From NCBI RefSeq assembly GCF_017877355.1, contig NZ_JAGIPR010000001.1, forward strand, positions 620,001 through 684,000: a stretch of 64,000 nucleotides of DNA. The letters are read 5' to 3'. Position numbers and translations under genes: made by a program. Numbering within the stretch: position 1 is the stretch's first letter; each line of letters opens with the position of its first letter. The stretch comes from Chryseobacterium jejuense. GTDB taxonomy: Bacteria > Bacteroidota > Bacteroidia > Flavobacteriales > Weeksellaceae. The notes beneath the pieces were generated by a model. It ran no database searches, was not told where the DNA came from, and worked only from the letters and a program-made list of their open reading frames with translations. Shown here in pieces: positions 19,163 through 27,884 of this stretch.

Positions 19163-20326
19163 ATGATAAAAATAAATAAAATTAAAAGTATAGTATTATT
19201 GTTACCAGCTTTATTGTTAATAATAAGTTGTGAGCCAAAGGATAAATTTGAATGGAATGCGGGAATTTCTGCGCCAAAAAATTATATATCAGGAGGTCCA
19301 TTTGTAGAATATTTTTATCAAGGAAATGGGGTGGCAGGAACATCTGCTAATGTAGGGATAAATCCTGGTTGGGGAATGACAAGTGGTGGCTATACAGGAG
19401 GTGAAATATTTAAACCTGTTCCTGATAGTATTTCTGTTAGCTGGCGCTGTGGCCTTGATTTGATTGAATATAAAGTTGGAGCAAAACTTCCAAGAGAAAA
19501 AATGTTGGAACTATTTAGAAGAGGAAAAAAAATTAAAGGGGAAAAAGAAAATTATAGCCAAATTGTTACAGGTATGGCTCCTGGAGGTAATATAACAGTT
19601 TGGCTCTCTGGCTCGTTTGGGAATGAAGAAATTACTAAAATAAGAGCCAAGCGCGTAGGAGAGACCAATAAAGATGATTCTAATTCAGTTACTCTTTGGA
19701 CATCAACAGGAAATGAAGCAAAAGATATTTTGAAATATGCTTATCTTCATGGTATTCCCTATTCAGTATGGGAAAAAGGAGAAAAGAGTTATAGATATGA
19801 TATAGGTTTTAGCAGTGAAGAGAATCGTGATTTTTATGAATCGGTTACAGCTCTTTCAAAGGACGGTAGCTATATATTTTTAAATGAAAATCAATTTATT
19901 GTTCCCTATAAAGATTGGCTATCTAACCATATTAATGCTGGAGTAAAAGAAGGAAAGCTTCCTGTTCATACAACAGTACAATGGATTTCTGACGATAAAA
20001 AACAATGGTATGAAGGAGAAATTGTCTTTCCTTCTGACTTTCAGAATACCTTTGAAACATTTTATCAAAAGAATAAAAATGTCCATATTGTGTACGTAAT
20101 GGATAAGTTGAATCCTTCTGAAAATTACACATTTGGAACAGTTTGGTTGCAAAGTTCCACCTCCAAAGAGCGTATCATGAAATTTCGATTGGCTAAGCTA
20201 AATAATGAAACGAGACAGTTTTATGTATCAGCATATACTCTTCCCAAAGGATTTGTAGTTCCCAAATGGGAAGGAAGAATTCCTCTTGAAAAGCCAACTG
20301 ATTTGGAATATTGGCAGGAAGAATAA
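19163..20326 (+). CDS. DUF2931 lipoprotein, array copy 1 (probable immunity protein)
   Basis: A 387-residue lipoprotein with lipobox LIISC (Cys23) followed by EPKDKFEW. The DUF2931 pattern is visible: GWGMTSGGYTGG, a VPDSISVSW strand, TGMAPGGNITVWLSG, and a C-terminal domain ending in LEYWQEE. It starts 10 bp after the effector gene. Its C-terminal half is type A (GFSSEENRDFYESV...), shared with copies 2 and 5. As an envelope lipoprotein next to a Tle1 effector it is best read as an immunity protein that neutralises the phospholipase in the periplasm. The family is seen; the role is inferred from context. Confidence 0.8.
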   Translation: MIKINKIKSIVLLLPALLLIISCEPKDKFEWNAGISAPKNYISGGPFVEYFYQGNGVAGTSANVGINPGWGMTSGGYTGGEIFKPVPDSISVSWRCGLDLIEYKVGAKLPREKMLELFRRGKKIKGEKENYSQIVTGMAPGGNITVWLSGSFGNEEITKIRAKRVGETNKDDSNSVTLWTSTGNEAKDILKYAYLHGIPYSVWEKGEKSYRYDIGFSSEENRDFYESVTALSKDGSYIFLNENQFIVPYKDWLSNHINAGVKEGKLPVHTTVQWISDDKKQWYEGEIVFPSDFQNTFETFYQKNKNVHIVYVMDKLNPSENYTFGTVWLQSSTSKERIMKFRLAKLNNETRQFYVSAYTLPKGFVVPKWEGRIPLEKPTDLEYWQEE

Positions 20327-20337
20327 TGTTTTTTTTA

Positions 20338-21504
20338 ATGATGAAAAAAAGAAAAAACATAGCATTATTCTTATCAAACTTATTGTTAATAATAAGCTGT
20401 CACCCCAAGGATAAATTTGAATGGAATGCTGCATGGTCAGCGCCCAAGTTTTATGGAAATGGTGGTCCATTTGTTGAATTTTTTTATCAGGGAAAAAGTA
20501 TTGCTGGGGCTTCAGCCAGTATTGGTGCAGATCCTGGTTGGGGTAATACTAGTGGCGGCTATGCAGGAGGAGAAATTTTTAAACCTGTTCCGGATAGTGT
20601 TTTTGTAAAATGGATTTGTGCTATAGATGGCTATCGCTATGAAGGCGGATATAAACTTCCCAAAGATAAAATGTTGAATTTGTTTAAAAATGGTAGGAAT
20701 TCTAAGGGAGAAAAAGAAAAATATAGTCAGATTATTACAGGCTTTGCCCCAGGGGGAAATGTAATAGTTTGGATGTCTGGGCAAGGAAGTAATAAAGAAA
20801 TAATAAACTTTAAAGCCAAAAATAAAGGAATTTGGAAAGAAAGTGAAGAGGCTGAAAAGATTGAAAAAGAGATTCTTTCTTCAGAAAAATTTATTAATTC
20901 AGAAGTTAACATATATCGTTATCTGCATGGAGTACCTTATTCTGTTTGGGAAAAAGGCGAAAAAACGTACAAATATGATATAGGATTTAGCAGTGAAGAG
21001 AATCGCGATTTTTATGAATCGGTTACAGCTCTTTCAAAGGACGGTAGCTATATATTTTTAAATGAAAATCAATTTATTGTTCCCTATAAAGATTGGCTAT
21101 CTAACCATATTAATGCTGGAGTAAAAGAAGGAAAGCTTCCTGTTCATACAACAGTACAATGGATTTCTGACGATAAAAAACAATGGTATGAAGGAGAAAT
21201 TGTCTTTCCTTCTGACTTTCAGAATACCTTTGAAACATTTTATCAAAAGAATAAAAATGTCCATATTGTGTACGTAATGGATAAGTTGAATCCTTCTGAA
21301 AATTATACGTTTGGAACAATCTGGCTACAAAGTTCAACTTCAAAAGAACGTATTATGAAGTTTCGCTTAGCTAAACTCAATAATGAAACTAGAAAATATG
21401 ATGTTTCAAAATACACTCTTCCCAAAGGATTTGTAGTACCGAAATGGGAAGGAAGAATCCCTATCCAAAAACCAACTGATTTGGAATATTGGCAGGAAGA
21501 ATAA
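20338..21504 (+). CDS. DUF2931 lipoprotein, array copy 2
   Basis: A 388-residue paralogue. The start is the ATG at 20338 (MMKKRKNIALFLSNLLL), because only this gives the signal peptide and lipobox LIISC; the frame extends further upstream without meaning. The residue after Cys is His (CHPKD) instead of Glu, as in copy 4. The N-terminal half differs from copy 1 (AWSAPKFYGNGGPFVEFF), but a 299-bp block of the C-terminal half (21007-21305) appears identical to 19829-20127. This points to gene conversion or a recent recombination. It is separated from copy 1 by 11 bp. Confidence 0.8.
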   Translation: MMKKRKNIALFLSNLLLIISCHPKDKFEWNAAWSAPKFYGNGGPFVEFFYQGKSIAGASASIGADPGWGNTSGGYAGGEIFKPVPDSVFVKWICAIDGYRYEGGYKLPKDKMLNLFKNGRNSKGEKEKYSQIITGFAPGGNVIVWMSGQGSNKEIINFKAKNKGIWKESEEAEKIEKEILSSEKFINSEVNIYRYLHGVPYSVWEKGEKTYKYDIGFSSEENRDFYESVTALSKDGSYIFLNENQFIVPYKDWLSNHINAGVKEGKLPVHTTVQWISDDKKQWYEGEIVFPSDFQNTFETFYQKNKNVHIVYVMDKLNPSENYTFGTIWLQSSTSKERIMKFRLAKLNNETRKYDVSKYTLPKGFVVPKWEGRIPIQKPTDLEYWQEE

Positions 21505-21514
21505 TGTTTTTTTA

Positions 21515-22669
21515 ATGATGAAAAAAATAAAAAGTATAGCATTATTCTTACCAAACTTATTGTTAATAATAAGCTGTGAGCCTAAGGATAAATTTGAATG
21601 GAATGTAGGAATTTCTGCACCTATATATTATGGAGCATCAGGCCCGTTTGTAGAATATTTTTATAAAGGAAAAAGTATTGTTGGGGCTTCTGCTGGGGGA
21701 ATAGAACCCGGTTGGGGTTTAACGAGTGGAGGTTATACAGGTGGTTATATTTACAAATCTGTTCCGGATAGTATATCAGTAAGTTGGATTTGTGATGCAG
21801 ATGGAATTCAATATAAAGTTGGTCATAAATTACCAAGAGAAAAAATGCTCAACTTGTTTAAAAATAAAATAGTAGATTCTTATGGTGAAAAATTAGCTTA
21901 TAGCCAAATAGTTGCAGGTTTTGCACCGGGAGGTAATATAACAGTTTGGATGAGAAGAGGAGGTTCAGGTACTGAGGTTACTCATTTTAAGGCAAAGAAT
22001 ATGGGAATATGGAAAGAAAACGATAAGAGTTATAAGAAATATGTTGAAGAACATGAAAAGGTATCTGAGGGATTTAAAATTGCTAATATATATCGGTATT
22101 TTCATGGTATTCCCTATTCAGTTTGGGAAAAAGGGGATAAACAATATAAGTATGATCTAGGTTTTAGCAGTGAAGAAGATTATAAATATTCAATCACTTA
22201 TTATTCAAAAGATGGAAGTGTCTATTTCCTAGATTCTACGCCTTACTTTCTGAAATGGGCTAAGCGTTTTGCCAGTTATCCCAAAAACCCTAATCCATCA
22301 CATCAGTTAAAACTCCCTGTGCAAATGGATTTGATTTGGCATTCTTATGATAATGAATCCCGATGGTTTGAAGGAAGTGTGGTTTTACCACAAAATCTTC
22401 AGGCAACATTTGAAAAAGGGCATTATGATCGTATGATTGTGACAATCCCTAAGGATACAGGAGGAGATTTTGTTGAAGGAGTTATCTATTTTGTAAGTAA
22501 GCAGAAGCAGGATCAGGTGATGCGTTTTCGATTAGGAAGATTTAATGATGAACAGAAAAAACTGATGTCACCGAAATACACTCTTCCCAAAGGATTTGTA
22601 GTTCCCAAATGGGAGGGCCGAATTCCTCTTCAAAAGCCAACAGATTTAGAATATTGGCAGGAAGAATAA
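21515..22669 (+). CDS. DUF2931 lipoprotein, array copy 3
   Basis: A 384-residue paralogue with lipobox LIISC and CEPKD. It keeps the family core (GWGLTSGGYTGG, AGFAPGGNITVWM). The C-terminal half switches to type B after GFSSEED: YSITYYSKDGSVYFLDSTPY and later GDFVEGVIYFV, quite unlike copies 1, 2 and 5, before returning to the common tail YTLPKGFVVPKWEGR. The switch lies at a conserved short sequence, the expected place for recombination between paralogues. The same 10-bp junction (TAATG, T-run, AATGATG) precedes it. Confidence 0.8.
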   Translation: MMKKIKSIALFLPNLLLIISCEPKDKFEWNVGISAPIYYGASGPFVEYFYKGKSIVGASAGGIEPGWGLTSGGYTGGYIYKSVPDSISVSWICDADGIQYKVGHKLPREKMLNLFKNKIVDSYGEKLAYSQIVAGFAPGGNITVWMRRGGSGTEVTHFKAKNMGIWKENDKSYKKYVEEHEKVSEGFKIANIYRYFHGIPYSVWEKGDKQYKYDLGFSSEEDYKYSITYYSKDGSVYFLDSTPYFLKWAKRFASYPKNPNPSHQLKLPVQMDLIWHSYDNESRWFEGSVVLPQNLQATFEKGHYDRMIVTIPKDTGGDFVEGVIYFVSKQKQDQVMRFRLGRFNDEQKKLMSPKYTLPKGFVVPKWEGRIPLQKPTDLEYWQEE

Positions 22670-22679
22670 TGTTTTTTTA

Positions 22680-23837
22680 ATGATGAAAAAAATAAAAAAC
22701 ATAGCATTATTCTTATCAAACTTATTGTTAATAATAAGCTGTCACCCCAAGGATAAATTTGAATGGAATGTAGCTTGGTCAGCACCCAAGTTCTATTCAG
22801 CTGCTCCGATGCCTATTGAGTTTTTTTATAAAGGAAGAAGTGTTGCAGGTACTTCCGCGACAATAGGATCTGCTCCTGGCTGGGGAATAACAAGCGGAGG
22901 GTATACAGGTGGTGATATTTATAAAGCTGTTCCTGATAGTATCTATATGAAATGGGGTGATGAAGCAGATGGGAACTATTATGAAGGAGGAGCTAAGCTT
23001 CCCAGAGAAAAGATGTTGGAATTATTTAGAAAAGGAAAAGTAGTTAATGGAAAAAAAGAAAATTATACTCAGATCATAGCAGGAATGGCGCCTGGAGGAA
23101 ATGCTACGATATGGATGGGTGGCCAAACTGGGAATACAGAAATTACAAAATTTAAAATTTCCAATAAAGGAGTTTGGAGAGGAAATGACAATGCTTATAT
23201 GGAATCAGAAGCAAAATTGAGAGTTTCTGATAAATACATTAATACTGAAACAAGTAAATTTCGTTATCTCCATGGTATTCCTTATTCAACATGGGAAAAA
23301 GGAGATAAGCAATATAAATATGATCTGGGCTTTAGCAGTGAAGAAGATTATAAATATTCGATCATTTATTATTCAAAAGATGGAAGTGTCTATTTTTTAG
23401 ATTCTACACCTTACTTTTTAAAATGGTCTAATCGTTTTATTGGCTATCCCAAAAATCCTAATCCATCGCATCTACTAAAACTCCCTGTGCAGATGGATTT
23501 GATCTGGCATTCTTATGACAAAGAATCCCGATGGTTTGAAGGCTCTGTTGTTTTACCACAAAATCTTCAGGCAAGATTTGAAAAAGGTCACTATGATCGA
23601 ATGATTGTGACAATCCCTAAAGATACAGGAGGTGACTTTGTTGAAGGGGTTATCTATTTTGTAAATAAGCAGAAGCAGGATCAAGCGATGCGTTTTCGAT
23701 TAGGAAGATTTAATGATGAACAGAAAAAACTGATGTCACCGAAATACACTCTTCCCAAAGGTTTTGTAGTTCCCAAATGGGAAGGCCGAATCCCTCTTCA
23801 AAAGCCAGCTGATTTGGAATATTGGCAGGAAGAATAA
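22680..23837 (+). CDS. DUF2931 lipoprotein, array copy 4
   Basis: A 385-residue paralogue with lipobox LIISC and CHPKD. Its N-terminal half (AWSAPKFYSAAPMPIEFFYK) is nearly the same as that of copy 5. Its C-terminal half is type B and nearly the same as copy 3. It is thus a chimera of the two neighbouring types, the clearest single case of mosaic structure in the array. Start and junction are as in the other copies. Confidence 0.8.
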   Translation: MMKKIKNIALFLSNLLLIISCHPKDKFEWNVAWSAPKFYSAAPMPIEFFYKGRSVAGTSATIGSAPGWGITSGGYTGGDIYKAVPDSIYMKWGDEADGNYYEGGAKLPREKMLELFRKGKVVNGKKENYTQIIAGMAPGGNATIWMGGQTGNTEITKFKISNKGVWRGNDNAYMESEAKLRVSDKYINTETSKFRYLHGIPYSTWEKGDKQYKYDLGFSSEEDYKYSIIYYSKDGSVYFLDSTPYFLKWSNRFIGYPKNPNPSHLLKLPVQMDLIWHSYDKESRWFEGSVVLPQNLQARFEKGHYDRMIVTIPKDTGGDFVEGVIYFVNKQKQDQAMRFRLGRFNDEQKKLMSPKYTLPKGFVVPKWEGRIPLQKPADLEYWQEE

Positions 23838-23847
23838 TGTTTTTTTA

Positions 23848-25017
23848 ATGATGAAAAAAATAAAAAGTATAGCATTATTCTTACCAAACTTATTGTTAAT
23901 AATAAGCTGTGAGCCTAAGGATAAATTCGAATGGAATGTAGCTTGGTCAGCACCCAAGTTCTATTCAGCTGCTCCGATGCCTATTGAGTTTTTTTATAAA
24001 GGAAGAAGTGTTGCAGGTACTTCTGCCACCATTGGTGCTGATCCAGGTTGGGGATTGTCAAGTGGGGGATATGTAGGGGGAGATATTTATAAACAAGTTC
24101 CTGATAGCATTTATATGAAATGGGGAGACGAAGCAGATGGAAACTATTATGAAGGAGGAGCAAAACTTCCCAGAGAAAAGATGCTTGAATTGTTTAAGAA
24201 AGGGAAAATAGTTAATGGAAAAAAAGAAAACTATACTCAGATCATAGCAGGGATAGCACCTGGAGGGAATGCTACAATCTGGATGAGCGGCCAAACTGGT
24301 AATACAGAAATTATAAGGCTTAAAATTCCCAATAAAGGGGTTTGGAGAGGAGATGACAAAGCTTATATGGAATCCCAAGCAAAATTAAGAGTTTCTCACA
24401 AGTATATTAATTCTGAAGCAAGTAAGTATCAATATCTACATGGTATTCCCTATTCAGCTTGGGAAAAAGGTGAAAAAACTTATAAATATGATATAGGTTT
24501 TAGCAGTGAGGAGGATCGTGATTTTTATGAATCGGTTACAGCTTTTTCAAAAGACGGTAGTTATATATTTCTAAATGAGAATCAATTTATTATTACTTAC
24601 AAGGATTGGTTATCTAATCATATTACGGACGGTGTGAAAGAAGGGAAATTGCCTGTTCATACAGTCGTTCAATGGATTTCACAAGATAATAAGCAATGGT
24701 ACAAAGGAGAGATTGTTTTCCCTGTTGATTTTCAAAATACTTTTGAATCATTTTATCAAAAAAATAAAAATGTCCATATTGTGTACGTAATGGATAAGTT
24801 GAATCCTTCTGGAAATTATACATTTGGAACAATCTGGCTACAAAGTTCAACTTCAAAAGAACGTATTATGAAGTTTCGATTAGCTAAACTCAATAATGAA
24901 ACTAGAAAATATGAAGTTTCAAAATATACACTTCCCAAAGGATTTGTAGTACCTAAATGGGAAGGAAGAATTCCTCTTGAAAAGCCAACTGATTTGGAAT
25001 ATTGGCAGGAAGAATAA
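23848..25017 (+). CDS. DUF2931 lipoprotein, array copy 5
   Basis: A 389-residue paralogue with lipobox LIISC and CEPKD. The N-terminal half matches copy 4, including a long apparently identical DNA stretch at the start of the mature protein. The C-terminal half is type A but a more diverged version than in copies 1 and 2 (for example ITYKDWLSNHITDGV). It is the last intact copy: the junction sequence after its stop leads into a broken sixth start. Confidence 0.8.
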   Translation: MMKKIKSIALFLPNLLLIISCEPKDKFEWNVAWSAPKFYSAAPMPIEFFYKGRSVAGTSATIGADPGWGLSSGGYVGGDIYKQVPDSIYMKWGDEADGNYYEGGAKLPREKMLELFKKGKIVNGKKENYTQIIAGIAPGGNATIWMSGQTGNTEIIRLKIPNKGVWRGDDKAYMESQAKLRVSHKYINSEASKYQYLHGIPYSAWEKGEKTYKYDIGFSSEEDRDFYESVTAFSKDGSYIFLNENQFIITYKDWLSNHITDGVKEGKLPVHTVVQWISQDNKQWYKGEIVFPVDFQNTFESFYQKNKNVHIVYVMDKLNPSGNYTFGTIWLQSSTSKERIMKFRLAKLNNETRKYEVSKYTLPKGFVVPKWEGRIPLEKPTDLEYWQEE

Positions 25018-25219
25018 TGTTTTTTTAATGATAAAAAAAATAACACATACAGGTCAAAAATAACTATTTGAAAAGTACCTGAATCAGGCACTGATAGAAG
25101 TAGATGTTGAAACCTATTCTTTAGACTTATCTTCAGACACTAATCAAAGATATAGAGTAGCTCAGCAGGATAAAAAGATAAAGAAAGACTACCAATCTTC
25201 AATGATTTTCTTTCTGTGA
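25018..25219 (+). pseudogene. Broken sixth unit of the DUF2931 array
   Basis: After copy 5 the array junction (TAATG, T-run, AATGAT) is repeated and an ATG at 25028 begins MIKKITHTGQK. A TAA at 25061-25063 then interrupts the frame. Beyond it the same frame stays open for about 51 codons (LFEKYLNQALIEVDVETYSL...) to a TGA at 25217. The downstream part does not resemble DUF2931, so the start seems joined to a remnant of another gene. Its end overlaps the 3' end of the opposite-strand regulator gene. A product is unlikely. Confidence 0.5.
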
Positions 25220-25542
25220 ACTTTTCCCCAATCGATCATAGATATAAATACAGATCTTAAAGTGGTGGTATGCTGGGTAGGAGTGTACTCAATGATCGTA
25301 AGGGAATCATCCTGAATAGTTCTGTTAATAAGTTTATTTTGCTCCAGGTCTCTTAATTCCTTCGCTAAAACTTTTCCACTAATCTTAGGAATACTATTCT
25401 TTATTTCTTTGAAACGTTTATTACCATTCATGATAGAAAATAAAACCAAGGTTTTCCATTTTCCATGGATCGCTTCCAGCGTATCCTGTAAATAAAGCAT
25501 TCCTGCTTCACAATCCTTATGTGTTTCTTTTTTACTGTTCAT
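25189..25542 (-). CDS. HxlR-family winged-helix regulator
   Basis: A 117-residue transcription factor of the HxlR (MarR-like) type. It shows the conserved order: an N-terminal Cys (DCEAGM, Cys11), then IHGKWKTLVLFSIMNGNKRFKEIKNSIP, the recognition helix ISGKVLAKELRDLEQNKLI and the wing ending in YTPT. Some relatives sense thiol-reactive compounds through such an N-terminal Cys, which may apply here. Its 3' end abuts the decayed end of the DUF2931 array. The likely target is the divergent membrane-protein gene at 25722, given the shared upstream region. Confidence 0.88.
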   Translation of the reverse strand: MNSKKETHKDCEAGMLYLQDTLEAIHGKWKTLVLFSIMNGNKRFKEIKNSIPKISGKVLAKELRDLEQNKLINRTIQDDSLTIIEYTPTQHTTTLRSVFISMIDWGKVHRKKIIEDW

Positions 25543-25721
25543 CGCTCCACGAATTTTGTAGTTGAGTTCTCATTTAGATTACCTTTTGGTAACCAGCTCA
25601 TAAAGCATATACAAAAGTAAGTAACTTTATCATATGAAAAGCTGAAGTGTAGTTATCAAACAGACCTTTTCCCAAATTAAAAGATCTTATAACTTAACCC
25701 TAACAAAATAATTTACTAAAA

Positions 25722-26141
25722 ATGAAATCAATAACAACAGGGAAATTACTTGTAACACTCGTTGCTCTAATCACTCTTTTTGGGGCATATATTGCTGATT
25801 GGAATCATACCCATATCTTCAATCCCCGCTGGCCTCCACATGCAAAATTTCATAATGCGCAGACTATGCTCTTCGGTGCAGTACTGGGACTCTTGTCATT
25901 GTGGTTTATTTGGGTTCAGAAAGGTGATAAATGGGATGTTTTTAGACTTTCAATCATCTTTGCCAGTCTTTATTGGATAACGCAGGCAATGTCTATTTTA
26001 TTTCCGGGAACAGCCTTGTTTGATCCGGAGTTTTCCTACCCTGGTCAGTGGCCTATACAGTTCATATTAGATGGTGCTATGTTTTTACTACTTATAATAG
26101 CCTACTTTTTAGAATCAAAACATTCAGATAGATTAAAATAA
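25722..26141 (+). CDS. Small four-helix membrane protein (DUF6640-like)
   Basis: A 139-residue integral membrane protein with four hydrophobic helices. A conserved-looking loop after helix 1 reads DWNHTHIFNPRWPPHAKFHNAQ, rich in His and Trp, which resembles the DUF6640 group. No enzymatic motif is known for it. It is divergent from the HxlR regulator gene with about 180 bp between, a frequent arrangement for an HxlR protein and its target. Function unknown; family assignment moderate. Confidence 0.6.
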   Translation: MKSITTGKLLVTLVALITLFGAYIADWNHTHIFNPRWPPHAKFHNAQTMLFGAVLGLLSLWFIWVQKGDKWDVFRLSIIFASLYWITQAMSILFPGTALFDPEFSYPGQWPIQFILDGAMFLLLIIAYFLESKHSDRLK

Positions 26142-26233
26142 TTCATTATTAAAAAAATAGAAATCTGATTATTATTTCTTTAAGGATTAGCAAAAAATCA
26201 ACTCAACTATAAGTAATGAATGATAAAAATCAA

Positions 26234-26241
26234 TACATTTG
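26234..26241 (+). promoter_or_regulatory. -7 promoter element before the DUF421 gene
   Basis: TACATTTG matches TAnnTTTG exactly and lies 16 bp before the GTG start of the DUF421 gene, implying a very short leader. No convincing -33 TTTG is visible at the right distance. Confidence 0.4.
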
Positions 26242-26257
26242 AGTAGATAAAAAAATT

Positions 26258-26770
26258 GTGGATCCTATTCTTAATGTTGCGGTTCGTTCCCTTTGCGTCT
26301 ACCTTTTTATGGTAATCGCGATCCGTTTATTTGGTAAAAACCAACTTTCACAGCTCAATGCCGGAGATGTTGTTCTGCTGTTATTGATCTCGAATGCTGT
26401 TCAGAATGCAATGGTAGGACCGGATACTTCATTACAGGGCGGTATTGTGGCAGCATTGGTTTTATTTGCCGCTAACTTCCTTTTGAAGAGACTCATGTTT
26501 TCCAATCGTTCCTTTGAATCCTTTATGCAGGATGAACCTGTTATTTTAATAAGAGATGGAGTTGCAGATCAGACAGCTTTAAATCGGGTGAAAATTACTG
26601 AGAACGAACTGGAGGAAGCGATAAGAGAACATGGTATAGAAAATATCAAAGATGTCAAATTATCTGTATTAGAAGTAGATGGGAATATCAGTGTGGTCTC
26701 TCAGGATGAGAAAAGCAAGCAAACCCATTATGCAAGAATAAAAAGAAAGAACAAAAGAAAATATCATTAA
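26258..26770 (+). CDS. DUF421 (YetF-like) membrane protein
   Basis: A 170-residue protein with a GTG start. Three N-terminal membrane helices (about 6-26, 38-55 and 62-80) include the family signature RLFGKNQLSQLNAGDVVLLLLISN. A small cytoplasmic alpha/beta domain follows (PVILIRDGVADQTALNRVKITENELEEAIREHGI), with the helix-strand pattern of DUF421/YetF proteins, and a Lys/Arg-rich tail ends it. The function of the family is not settled; Bacillus members relate to sporulation and envelope. It lies 4 bp before the acetyltransferase gene, so the two are probably co-transcribed. Confidence 0.88.
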   Translation: MDPILNVAVRSLCVYLFMVIAIRLFGKNQLSQLNAGDVVLLLLISNAVQNAMVGPDTSLQGGIVAALVLFAANFLLKRLMFSNRSFESFMQDEPVILIRDGVADQTALNRVKITENELEEAIREHGIENIKDVKLSVLEVDGNISVVSQDEKSKQTHYARIKRKNKRKYH

Positions 26771-26774
26771 TCCT

Positions 26775-27266
26775 ATGAATTACGAATTAAGAGAAATGCT
26801 TCCCAATGATGAAGCAAGAATACTGGAAATCTTCAGACAGGGAGTAGAAGGTGGTATTGCTACTTTGGAAACAGAAGTTCCTACAGCAGAAGCCTGGAGT
26901 ATGGAATATTTCAATGACTGCCGTTGGGTATTGGAAAACGAAAATAATGAAGTGGTAGGATGGTGTGCCTTAAAACCTGTAAGTAAAAGAGAGGCGTTTA
27001 AAGGAGTAGCAGAAGTAAGCATTTATTTCGATAATGAATACCAAGGCAAAGGATTGGGTTCGGTGCTGCTTAAAAAGATAATTTTGGATAGCGAAAACCA
27101 TGGATTCTGGACATTGCAGACCAATATCTTCTCCGAAAATGAAATGGCCATCAAATCTCATCAGAAAAATGGCTTCAGGGTGGTAGGTGTTCGCAAAAAA
27201 TTAGGAAAACTCAACGGAGAATGGAAAGACCTTGTCATGATGGAGAAGAGAAGTGAAATTATCTAA
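26775..27266 (+). CDS. GNAT N-acetyltransferase, phosphinothricin-acetyltransferase-like
   Basis: A 163-residue GNAT enzyme. The acetyl-CoA pyrophosphate loop is clear (YFDNEYQGKGLGSVLL, Q/R-x-x-G-x-G/A). The N-terminal segment (MLPNDEARILEIFRQGVEGGIATLET) and the WCALKPVSKREAFKGVAEVSIY strand pair match the Pat/MnaT group that acetylates phosphinothricin or methionine derivatives. A KNGFRVVG segment before the C-terminus is also typical. Substrate in this organism is unknown. It is co-directional with the DUF421 gene with a 4-bp gap. Confidence 0.87.
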   Translation: MNYELREMLPNDEARILEIFRQGVEGGIATLETEVPTAEAWSMEYFNDCRWVLENENNEVVGWCALKPVSKREAFKGVAEVSIYFDNEYQGKGLGSVLLKKIILDSENHGFWTLQTNIFSENEMAIKSHQKNGFRVVGVRKKLGKLNGEWKDLVMMEKRSEII

Positions 27267-27399
27267 GGGTAATGAGTAATGAGGTTAAGAAAGCAGTTCA
27301 CCGTAGAAAATCAACATTAAATATTGAACTTTAAAACTTAAAACAATTTGGCCTAAACATTGTTATAGGAGATGTATTAAGATAGAAAAAGTAGAAATA

Positions 27400-27579
27400 A
27401 TGAAAAGTATAATTAAAATTACAGGAGCTCTTATCGTAATGTTGATGATGACCTCATGTGTAGTCCATGCCCACGGTAATGGGCCTAAAAAGGTTCCACC
27501 GGGACAAGCTAAAAAAATATATGGCGGAAGTGCAAAAGACTATGCTCCCGGACAGGTAAAAAAGAGAGGTGGGTATTAA
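27400..27579 (+). CDS. Small lipoprotein, paralogue 1
   Basis: A 59-residue lipoprotein: signal peptide with lipobox MTSC (Cys20), then VVHAHGNGPKKVPPGQAKKI and a YGGSAKDYAPGQ motif, ending KKRGGY. The gene at 27663 encodes a clear paralogue with the same SCVVH start and the PPGxAKxxYGGSA core. Such short basic proteins are common in flavobacteria; I know of no established function. It is 83 bp upstream of its paralogue, so the pair arose by tandem duplication. Confidence 0.72.
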   Translation: MKSIIKITGALIVMLMMTSCVVHAHGNGPKKVPPGQAKKIYGGSAKDYAPGQVKKRGGY

Positions 27580-27662
27580 AAAGGGGGTAAAACGGAAATT
27601 AGATAATTTTTTTTGGCACTAACCTTGATACATTTCGCTTCTAAGTTTGAAAAAGTGAAATA

Positions 27663-27878
27663 ATGAAAAGTATGTTGAAAATTGTAGCGGCAGGCGTGAT
27701 AGCCATAGCGCTATCATCTTGTGTTGTTCATGAGAGAAGAGGAATGCCTCCCGGTCATGCAAAAAGAGTGTATGGTGGAAGTGCAAGATATTATGCACCT
27801 GGGCACGCCAAAAAAGTATATATCTATGACAATCGCGGTCATCATCACAGAGGCCATGGTCATGGACATCACAGATAA
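27663..27878 (+). CDS. Small His-rich lipoprotein, paralogue 2
   Basis: A 71-residue lipoprotein with lipobox LSSC (Cys20). It repeats the PPGHAKRVYGGSARYYAPGH motif of its upstream paralogue, then adds a His/Gly-rich tail (HHHRGHGHGHHR) that could bind metal ions such as nickel or zinc. The tail is absent in the neighbour. An 11-bp hairpin terminator follows directly. Function is unknown; metal binding is inferred from composition only. Confidence 0.75.
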   Translation: MKSMLKIVAAGVIAIALSSCVVHERRGMPPGHAKRVYGGSARYYAPGHAKKVYIYDNRGHHHRGHGHGHHR

Positions 27879-27884
27879 AAATAA

